A DNA stretch of 5,359 nt from Candidatus Aerophobota bacterium. GTDB taxonomy: Bacteria; Aerophobota; Aerophobia; Aerophobales; JAGHCO01. The notes beneath the pieces were generated by a model, which was given only the letters and a program-made list of their open reading frames with translations, did no database searches and was not told the DNA's origin. Of the stretch, positions 1-4,151 are shown one piece after another. How positions within the stretch are numbered: the stretch's first letter is position 1; every line of letters starts with the position of its first letter. The stretch spans positions 1-5,359 of the forward strand of contig JAGHCO010000149.1 in the NCBI GenBank assembly GCA_021160405.1, written 5' to 3'. Both the position numbers and the translations under genes were made by a program.

Positions 1-133
1 GCGCGCTTCTCGGTGGCGCATAACAACTATGTCTCCAGTCTCCTTGTAATAATGCTAGTGGTAAGAGGTGGGTGCAAATTATAGAGTTTATATAGAAAAT
101 CTGTATATTTACTTTCTTCTCGCTGTTTGAAAA
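1..133. other. Left-edge segment without a recognisable gene
   Basis: The first 20 bases are about 75% G+C, in sharp contrast with the AT-rich remainder. No complete gene can be supported. One minus frame is open at the left edge with a short MRHREAR peptide, preceded at a distance by AAGGAG. One plus frame is open from the edge to a TAA at 47-49. Both are too short to judge. From about 60 to 133 the sequence is AT-rich, with no hairpin or promoter that stands out. The composition change suggests that a different element or gene begins at or beyond the left edge. Confidence 0.35.
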
Positions 134-370
134 TTAAGGTAGAATCATAGCTAATTCCAAAAACTGAACTTTGTTATTCTTATATCCAAGAGCAAGCATA
201 AGCTCTCTGTAAAGTGCCTCATCAGGATTAGCAATCTTCAACAAATTCTCCATTCTGGTTTTCTTTTGTCTTAATCTTTCCTCACCTAAAGAATCAAGGA
301 ATTTCTCAAAGCCGTCCTCGTTTAATTTCTTCTGTAAATCAGAATTAAATAAGTATGGAACTTTGCTCAT
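134..370 (-). pseudogene. DUF2851-like internal fragment (78 aa)
   Basis: This 78-codon frame resembles only the middle of DUF2851-family proteins, which I recall as about 400 residues or more. The similarity lies in the segment where an LG.ERL..K stretch is followed by EALYRELMLALGY and then an FLELA..LP motif (residues 49-78). Nothing corresponding to the N-terminal or C-terminal parts is present. The frame stops right after the motif, and I found no convincing continuation in the other two frames towards the left edge. A TAG lies five codons upstream of the ATG, so the fragment is not simply annotated too short. Its ATG lies inside the 3' end of the YwgA-like gene (26-bp overlap, different frame). 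I read it as a remnant with an accidental or recruited start. It could be a real small protein, but its function is unknown in either case. The family assignment is from memory of the motif. Confidence 0.5.
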
Positions 371-915
371 TTTTTCTTTTCTCTATTCCTTTCATTATCC
401 TAAAAGCATCCTTAACTTCTTTTTCACTAAAATGAGGCTTTAGGGCACGGAGATCACTAATAAGGGTATTTTCGGAAAATCTGTTCTTCTTTTCAAGATC
501 TTTATATATAAAATGTGCAGTAGCGATAAGTTCAAGAATCCGCACCGGTTGATCTCTCAGAAGTTCAACAAGTTCTTCTATTCTGTCCCCAGGTAGATCT
601 TTTACTTTATTTTTTATCCATTTCTTCTTTTCCCCATTCATTGTTTTTATCCTGTATCCGTATCCACTAGGATCTGCTGTAATGGTTAGAAATCCAGTAT
701 CTTGCATTGCCGTGAGGTCTCCCCATACCTCATCTGAATAAGGGCCATAATAGTAAATGTAAAATGTATAGCCCAGAGGTATTTCGAAAAGTTTCTGAAG
801 TAGATATATCAACTTTTGAATAAAAGTATGACCAACTCGGCTTTCCTTTTTTTTCAGCTTCCTCTACTAACTTAATAATAACTGCCCACCTTTTAAAAGT
901 ATTAAAATACTTCAT
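345..915 (-). pseudogene. YwgA-like protein, split by a 1-base frameshift in an A8 tract
   Basis: The gene starts with ATG at 915 (MKYFNTFKRWAVIIKLVEEA), a typical beginning for the YwgA-like group, then leaves frame in the run of eight A on the coding strand (847-854). Removing one A gives EKKESRVGHTF, then IQKLIYLLQKLFEIPLGY and YIYYYGPYSDEVWGDL, ending at 345: 189 residues in all. The FIQKLIYLLQ and GPYSDE motifs are the signature of YwgA and are distantly reminiscent of the SocA/Panacea antitoxin-like fold. The role of the family is not established. As given, translation from 915 yields a 61-residue dead-end product, and the downstream part lacks its own plausible start (it would need a TTG at 812). 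Its ATG overlaps the end of the HD frame by 14 bp, which indicates one operon. In Bacillus subtilis ywgA lies near the HD-domain gene ywfO, as I recall. The base could be a mutation, a sequencing error or a slippage site. Confidence 0.7.
847..854 (-). repeat. A8 homopolymer at the YwgA-like frameshift
   Basis: Eight consecutive T on the plus strand read as A8 on the coding strand, between the GAA and GGA codons of the N-terminal reading frame. With seven A (or ten) the downstream YwgA-like frame joins the N-terminal frame. A tracts of this length are known hot spots for indel mutation, for base-calling error and for RNA polymerase slippage. Confidence 0.8.
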
Positions 916-1362
916 CCTTGTGTCCGTTACCCATTTCTTTGTCTATAATTTTACCTATCTCAGTCTCTGTAATTATTTTATATGTATAATCTTCATGTGT
1001 TAGATCATTCGGAAATAAATCTTCGGAAGTGTGTGTGAAAAAGGGCCGTGTCCGATATCGTGAAGTAATGATGCTAATCTTAGTAGTTTTCTATGTTTTT
1101 TTGTATCCGTCATCTTCCATTTTAGAATTTCAAGATTCTCAGGATTTCCAGCTAAGTGATCAAACAAAAAACTGGAAGCCTGCAACACTCCTAAAGAATG
1201 CTCAAAGCGAGTATGGGTGGCTGATGGATAAACAAGATAAGTTGTTCCAAGTTGCATGATATACCTAAGTCGCTGAAAGAAGGAAGTATCTACAATTCTT
1301 TGTTCTAATTCATCAAGGGTAATAAAACCATAAAGAGGATCACGGTATTCTTTGATCATCAT
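902..1362 (-). pseudogene. HD-domain phosphohydrolase (COG1078/YwfO-like), frameshifted and C-terminally truncated
   Basis: The N-terminal frame (ATG at 1362) is a clear HD phosphohydrolase of the SAMHD1/dGTPase-like COG1078 group. It shows YRDPLYGFITLDELE (6-20), FFQRLRYIMQLG (28-39), YPSATHTRFEHSLGV (45-59) and the HD pair in LLHDIGHGPFSH (99-110; His101, Asp102). After SHT the frame runs into a stop at 1000. In another frame it continues perfectly as SEDLFPNDLTHEDYTYKII and ends at 902. The switch is explained by one extra GT unit at 1029-1037. Even after repair the product is only 152 residues, against roughly 400 for the family. It lacks the LD..R.DYL region and the final metal-binding Asp, so it should be inactive. 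Related intact enzymes cleave phosphate groups from nucleotides, often dNTPs. Its repaired stop overlaps the YwgA-like ATG. No strong ribosome binding site precedes the start. Confidence 0.8.
1029..1037 (-). repeat. GT/AC dinucleotide repeat at the HD-gene frameshift
   Basis: Plus-strand GTGTGTGTG, read as CACACACAC on the coding strand. One repeat unit fewer restores Ser-His-Thr-Ser-Glu-Asp, the expected continuation of the HD motif block. Expansion by one 2-bp unit is therefore the simplest account of the frameshift. Confidence 0.8.
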
Positions 1363-1371
1363 ACACTTCTT

Positions 1372-1400
1372 GCTTTAGCAAGTCTACTTTTTCATGTCAA
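1372..1400 (-). promoter_or_regulatory. Weak candidate promoter of the HD/YwgA-like group
   Basis: A perfect TTGACA (plus-strand TGTCAA, 1395-1400) is followed after 17 nt by TAAAGC (1372-1377), a poor -10 hexamer with 3 of 6 matches to TATAAT. It lies just upstream of the ATG at 1362, which would leave a leader of only a few bases. The short perfect inverted repeat CTTGCTTTAGCAAG (1369-1382) covers the supposed -10 and could be an operator. The -35 match is good, but the -10 match and the short leader keep confidence low. Confidence 0.3.
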
Positions 1401-1481
1401 CTATTACTCGATAAATCTTCCCATCTTGAAGAAAATTTAGGTTCGACTTAAAACGCCGTACCTATTTTACTATTTTAAAGA

Positions 1482-1979
1482 TTAAAATTGCCAATTCTCT
1501 TTTCTAAAGAATTCCATTAGTGAAATACATTCAACTCCGTATGATTTACACACATCAGGAATTTTTGGACGGGCTCCGGGGTGAGCAGGTTTTTCTTCGC
1601 TAACTACTATACGCTGTTCTTCCCACAATGTCCTTTGCTGTTCCTCACACATAGCGAGTGCAATAACAAAAGGATCAGCATCTGGCGTTGTCTTTTGGAA
1701 ATCAACAAGATTCGGAAAAAGGCGTAAAATATCTCGCACTTTTTCCAATTGATTGGCATCTAAGTTCTTAAACATACTTTTGTGAATCTCTGCCCATTTC
1801 AGAAGCTCGTCATCTTTTTTTCTCAATTCTTCGAGAACTTCATAGGGCGAGATAAGACGTCGTTGTTTTATCAATTTTTCCATGTTTTTCCACAAAGAAG
1901 AAAAAATATCCTGAGGATACAGTATCTTCATATCTATTAATGCACTTGTATCTATGCAGTAAATCTTAATGGATTCCAC
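1482..1979 (-). CDS. PIN-domain protein, DUF4411 family (putative RNase toxin)
   Basis: This is a 165-residue PIN-fold protein. The motifs are CIDTSALID (8-16; Asp10 is the first metal-binding acid), the EVLEEL helix (47-52), PDADPFVIALA (99-109; Asp100 and Asp102) and a C-terminal IPDVCKSYGVECISLMEFF (140-158; Asp142). That order, together with its partner, matches the DUF4411 branch of PIN proteins. PIN proteins are metal-dependent ribonucleases, and many are toxins of toxin-antitoxin pairs. The start is GTG at 1979. An ATG two bases upstream is out of frame, and a later start would lose the catalytic Asp10. An AAGGG that overlaps the end of the preceding gene can serve as the ribosome binding site. 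The gene begins only 7 bp after the stop of the XRE/ImmA gene and is clearly co-transcribed and probably translationally coupled with it. Length and motifs are complete. The RNA target is unknown, and toxicity is inferred from the family. Confidence 0.85.
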   Translation of the reverse strand: MESIKIYCIDTSALIDMKILYPQDIFSSLWKNMEKLIKQRRLISPYEVLEELRKKDDELLKWAEIHKSMFKNLDANQLEKVRDILRLFPNLVDFQKTTPDADPFVIALAMCEEQQRTLWEEQRIVVSEEKPAHPGARPKIPDVCKSYGVECISLMEFFRKENWQF

Positions 1980-1986
1980 ATTAAGT

Positions 1987-3147
1987 CTAACCCTTAATGA
2001 ATTGTTCTATTTTATTGAGATGTTTCAACCGAATTGACAGGTAGTCTGCTACATCATCGTAGGTGATTGCACCTTGTTTGTGTGCTTCTAAAACGAGAGA
2101 AACAAATGGCAAACCTTTTTCCAAAAGGCATTTTTTAACAGGGGGAAGACCAAATCCTCCTTTTTTTATTTTTTCTCTTTCAGCTTTAATTTTCCATTCT
2201 TTGCATTTTCTTTGATAAAGATTTCTACTGACCAATCCAAGGATTTTCATTCGTCGGAGAATTACCTCGGGACTAACTTTGAAACTCATAGCAATGTTAC
2301 TTAAATACTCATCAGATATTTCCGAATAAGCTCTAATTGGCTTTATTAACTCATGATGCAACAAGTCTTTTTTCGGAACTAAAATAGCCCCAGCAAAATG
2401 GTTACAGAATTTTTCTTCTATCGAAGACTTACCAAAACCTTCTTCCAAGTTGCATATTCCACTGGTGCCCAGAAGAAGATGAGCGTATTCATGAAAAAGA
2501 GTAAAAATTCTTGCATTGATTGAATCATGTAAATTAAGCACTATACAAGGAAGGCCACCTTCTGTTAGTGAAAATCCCCTTGCTTCTTCCACAGGCATTG
2601 CAAATTGAAATACAAGAATGCCCAAACTCTCTACCTTTTCTCTCCATTCATTAAGAGCCTCTAGCGAATTTCTCCAGTCAAATTGTTCCTGTAGTCCCAT
2701 GGTTAAGCGCTCTCTTTCTTCCATTGCTACTACTTCAGGATTATCTGTTAGATTAGCCTTACCAATCTTAATAACAAGTTCACGATTAATGCTTTCTGCT
2801 AACTCTATAGTTAAAGATTGGAGATGTCTGGCATTTCGTAAAGCTAGGTGAGTTTTCTCAGATAACACACTTTTTTCTTGTTTGGGTAAAACTCGGAAAT
2901 CAGTTGGTAAAGGTAGCTCTTTAGGAGGAGACGGTAGAAAGAAAACTGCAAGAGGTCGTTTATAAAAGTAAGCGAGTTCCTTAAGTATTCTTAGGGTAGG
3001 TTTTTTTTTACCCAATTCCCACTTAGTGACCGTATCGACACTCACATTCAGCCGTTTTGCAACCTTTCGATTATCTATGCCAATACTTTCCCTTGCCCAT
3101 TTAAGAACCGTAGGCTCTACACTAACTTCCATTGTTTTACGAGGCAT
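1987..3147 (-). CDS. XRE-family regulator fused to ImmA/IrrE metallopeptidase (COG2856-like)
   Basis: This 386-residue two-domain protein has an N-terminal helix-turn-helix of the XRE/Cro-cI type (about 12-66: VLKWARESIG, VAKRLNVSVDTVTKWE, KKKPTLRILKELAYFYKRP). It is followed by the conserved linker AVFFLPSPP and LPTDFR (67-85). The zinc peptidase domain follows, with HEYAH at 219-223 (His219, Glu220 and His223 as metal and catalytic residues). The third ligand is probably in EEKFCNHFAGAILVP (244-258). The C-terminus (331-386) carries the GFGLPPVKK and ITYDDVADYLSIRLKHL segments usual in full-length members. By analogy with ImmA and IrrE, the peptidase may cleave a repressor or an antitoxin in response to a signal, and the HTH domain likely autoregulates the operon. 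A strong AGGAGGAG site (3151-3158) sets the start. It is the first gene of a two-gene unit with the PIN protein. All active-site residues are present. Confidence 0.9.
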   Translation of the reverse strand: MPRKTMEVSVEPTVLKWARESIGIDNRKVAKRLNVSVDTVTKWELGKKKPTLRILKELAYFYKRPLAVFFLPSPPKELPLPTDFRVLPKQEKSVLSEKTHLALRNARHLQSLTIELAESINRELVIKIGKANLTDNPEVVAMEERERLTMGLQEQFDWRNSLEALNEWREKVESLGILVFQFAMPVEEARGFSLTEGGLPCIVLNLHDSINARIFTLFHEYAHLLLGTSGICNLEEGFGKSSIEEKFCNHFAGAILVPKKDLLHHELIKPIRAYSEISDEYLSNIAMSFKVSPEVILRRMKILGLVSRNLYQRKCKEWKIKAEREKIKKGGFGLPPVKKCLLEKGLPFVSLVLEAHKQGAITYDDVADYLSIRLKHLNKIEQFIKG

Positions 3148-3275
3148 ATTCTCCTCCTACATGCTTCAACAAGCTTATTTTTCACAAGCTTTACCACTGC
3201 TTGATAGATCTCAAGTTGCTCTTCCTTGGTTAAATTGAGAGCTAAAAAAACAACTCTGCAAAATATTAAGATTTT
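3117..3275 (-). pseudogene. Eroded C-terminal tail of an unidentified gene, possibly a DNA methylase
   Basis: A frame open from a TAG at 3276-3278 to a TAG at 3117-3119 reads FLALNLTKEEQLEIYQAVV followed by KLVKNKLVEA. This has the look of a genuine amphipathic helical segment rather than random AT-rich translation. Similar endings, with an EEQ.EIY.AVV..V..RL.KA pattern, occur at the C-termini of some adenine-specific DNA methylases as I recall, but this is not verified. No good start codon precedes it, and the beginning of the parent gene is absent, replaced by the MazEF-type pair and a 66-bp spacer. The end runs into the XRE ribosome binding site and past its ATG in another frame, so the original stop is also lost. 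I infer a fossil of a gene that once preceded the XRE/PIN pair. Confidence 0.4.
3151..3158 (-). promoter_or_regulatory. Strong ribosome binding site of the XRE/ImmA gene
   Basis: AGGAGGAG (plus-strand CTCCTCCT) ends 3 nt before the ATG at 3147 and is almost the full anti-16S complement. It fixes the start codon and suggests efficient translation of this gene. The GTG-started PIN gene behind it has a weaker site. Confidence 0.75.
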
Positions 3276-3341
3276 CTATTCTCATTTTTTAATAGCCTTC
3301 TCACTATAATCTATATCCTTACAAAAATTAAATTTCTTTAC

Positions 3342-3686
3342 TTACAGGTTAAAATGTTCTCTGATAATTCTATCCACTTTCTCTAAAATCTTTTTGTCCT
3401 CAATGGTCCCTATTTTATTTAGCAATCTTCTCTTATCTATGCTTCTAAGCTGTACAATCATTATCTTAGAATTATCGTTTAAACCAGCCATTCCCTTTGA
3501 GATATATACTTGGAAGGGATAGACTTTATTCACATTGGAAGATAAAGGAGCTACTGTAACCAGAGGTGAATACTGATTATGGATATTGTTGGATATGATT
3601 AAGGCAGGTCTTTTCTTCTTGACCTCGTGTCCAATAGTAATGTCAAAATTGACCAGATATATCTCTCCCTTTTTAGGATATGCCAT
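3342..3686 (-). CDS. MazF/PemK-family endoribonuclease toxin
   Basis: This is a full-length MazF-type toxin of about 114 residues. Counting from the upstream ATG at 3701, the family hallmarks are GEIYLVNF (12-19), KKRPALIISNN (29-39), SPLVTVAPLSS (45-55) and IMIVQLRSIDKRRL (80-93). Arg31 aligns with the catalytic Arg25 of Bacillus subtilis MazF, and Ser54 occupies the place of its Thr48, a tolerated change in many PemK-like members. Such enzymes cleave mRNA at short motifs and arrest growth. I prefer the start at 3686 (MAYPKKGEIY), because family members begin close to the GEIY strand and a GGAG lies about 9 nt upstream. The alternative ATG at 3701 has an AGGA 5 nt upstream and cannot be excluded. 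The preferred start overlaps the antitoxin stop by 14 bp, the usual arrangement for coupled synthesis. Confidence 0.9.
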   Translation of the reverse strand: MAYPKKGEIYLVNFDITIGHEVKKKRPALIISNNIHNQYSPLVTVAPLSSNVNKVYPFQVYISKGMAGLNDNSKIMIVQLRSIDKRRLLNKIGTIEDKKILEKVDRIIREHFNL

Positions 3687-3900
3687 CACCCGAGACTCCA
3701 TTAAATTCCTGATTTTCCTTTTCTATTTCGCTATAAGCCTCTTTATATGCTTTTATTAGCTCTTGTTCTTTCAGTTTCTTAAGTTGTATTTTTAACATTT
3801 CAGCTATAAACTTGCTTCTTTTTCTCCTGGGTATTTCCTCCCTCAAAGCGTTTACTACCTCTTCTGGCAAGGAAATGGTTACCTTTTCTTTTATAGCCAT
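3673..3900 (-). CDS. Ribbon-helix-helix antitoxin, MazE/CopG type
   Basis: The protein is 75 residues long. The first part folds as a ribbon-helix-helix DNA-binding domain: the beta strand KVTISLP (6-12), a helix from EEVVNALREE (13-22), a basic turn IPRRKRS (23-29) and a second helix KFIAEMLKIQLKKL (30-43). The C-terminal tail (about 44-75: YKEAYSEIEKENQEF and on) is acidic and probably disordered or helical, as expected for the part that wraps and blocks MazF. It is the first gene of the operon, with a GGAGGA ribosome binding site (3907-3912) 6 nt before the ATG and a good promoter upstream. As a dimer, and with the toxin as co-repressor, it should bind its own promoter. It is intact. The specific pairing with the next gene is inferred from the overlap and from family knowledge. 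Confidence 0.9.
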   Translation of the reverse strand: MAIKEKVTISLPEEVVNALREEIPRRKRSKFIAEMLKIQLKKLKEQELIKAYKEAYSEIEKENQEFNGVSGDGIS

Positions 3901-3918
3901 ATTTATTCCTCCATCTAA

Positions 3919-3945
3919 ATATTACATCCATTTACTACATAATAT
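3919..3945 (-). promoter_or_regulatory. Candidate antitoxin operator
   Basis: The half-sites ATATTA (3919-3924) and TAATAT (3940-3945) form a perfect 6-bp inverted repeat separated by 15 nt, and the right half covers the -10 box. Between them, TTACATCCA and TTACTACAT give a weak direct repeat. RHH antitoxins commonly bind short repeats overlapping their own -10 box, so this is a plausible autoregulatory site. AT-rich DNA yields such matches easily, which limits confidence. Confidence 0.4.
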
Positions 3946-3966
3946 CACAAGTATAATCACTGTCAA
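3939..3966 (-). promoter_or_regulatory. Sigma-70 promoter of the antitoxin-toxin operon
   Basis: A perfect TTGACA (plus-strand TGTCAA, 3961-3966) and TATTAT (plus-strand ATAATA, 3939-3944; 5 of 6 matches to TATAAT) are separated by 16 nt. The leader to the ATG at 3900 is about 30 nt. This is the best promoter in the window, and its position immediately before the antitoxin gene makes an independent TA transcript likely. Confidence 0.7.
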
Positions 3967-3967
3967 C

Positions 3968-3998
3968 TTAAACGTTGAGCTTCGAACGTGCTTGAACT
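3968..3998 (-). repeat. Short run of degenerate heptads upstream of the TA promoter
   Basis: On the minus strand AGTTCAA, a 3-nt gap, then CGTTCGA, AGCTCAA and CGTTTAA follow head to tail and end directly at the G before the TTGACA box. They share the N-G-T-N-C/T-N-A pattern of several units in the larger array at 4070-4147. They may be a second part of the same repeat field. Confidence 0.5.
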
Positions 3999-4000
3999 GA

Positions 4001-4025
4001 CAACCAATCAGCAGGCTCAACCAAT
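4001..4025. repeat. Two direct copies of CAACCAAT, 17 bp apart
   Basis: CAACCAAT occurs at 4001-4008 and again at 4018-4025, separated by CAGCAGGCT (ATTGGTTG on the minus strand). No gene covers the stretch. The pair could be a binding site or part of the mosaic of short intergenic repeats here. Chance is possible but unlikely for an exact 8-mer at this distance. Confidence 0.45.
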
Positions 4026-4069
4026 TTCCTTTTACTCATTTATGCATCTACGCATTTACCTTTGCCTCT

Positions 4070-4147
4070 TTGAACGTAGAACATTGAACCTTTTATTCAT
4101 TACGTCTCACATCTTACTTTTTACCCGTCACACATTACTTCATTACT
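4070..4147 (-). repeat. Degenerate tandem heptanucleotide array (11 units)
   Basis: Read on the minus strand from 4147, the spacer divides into 7-base units: AGTAATG (then one extra A), AGTAATG, TGTGACG, GGTAAAA, AGTAAGA, TGTGAGA, CGTAATG, AATAAAA, GGTTCAA, TGTTCTA, CGTTCAA. Ten of the eleven have GT at positions 2-3, and the first base varies freely, giving an N-GT-N-N-N-N pattern. It begins 5 bp after the HAD stop. The register then becomes less clear but may continue to about 4030. It has no dyad symmetry, so it is neither a CRISPR nor a terminator. Length and unit fit the variable 7-bp intergenic repeats found in several bacterial groups. No function is visible. Confidence 0.65.
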
Positions 4148-4151
4148 ATTT

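Noticed and set aside
17..30. Resemblance of GCATAACAACTAT to one end of an integron attC site
   Set aside because: GCATAAC does not fit the RYYYAAC core, the partner half would be outside the window, and no cassette structure is visible.
1029..1259. Plus-strand frame of 76 codons
   Set aside because: It is the shadow of the HD gene on the opposite strand. The minus strand carries unmistakable HD motifs, and the plus product has no family character.
1413..1438. Imperfect hairpin (AAATTTTCT with GGAAGATTT on the minus strand)
   Set aside because: It relies on G-U pairs, lacks a T run afterwards and sits between two genes with no other sign of function. Chance is likely in AT-rich DNA.
1472..1488. 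A/T-only inverted repeat (ATTTTAA, 3-nt loop, TTAAAAT) at the PIN stop, considered as a terminator
   Set aside because: The stem has no G-C pair and no following U tract on the minus strand, so it would be too weak as an intrinsic terminator.
2618..2851. Plus-strand frame of 77 codons
   Set aside because: It lies antisense inside the XRE/ImmA gene, with no ribosome binding site and a low-complexity serine-rich product.
3171..3194. Direct repeat of AAGCTTGT in the leader of the XRE gene
   Set aside because: It is explained by the repeated Lys-Leu-Val codons in the fossil coding tail (KLVKNKLVEA) and needs no separate function.
3026..3238. Plus-strand frame of 70 codons
   Set aside because: It is antisense to the XRE start and leader. 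The product looks random and no ribosome binding site precedes it.
4070..4147. Possible CRISPR array
   Set aside because: The units are only 7 bp, contiguous and degenerate, with no spacers, so this is a tandem microsatellite-like array and not a CRISPR.
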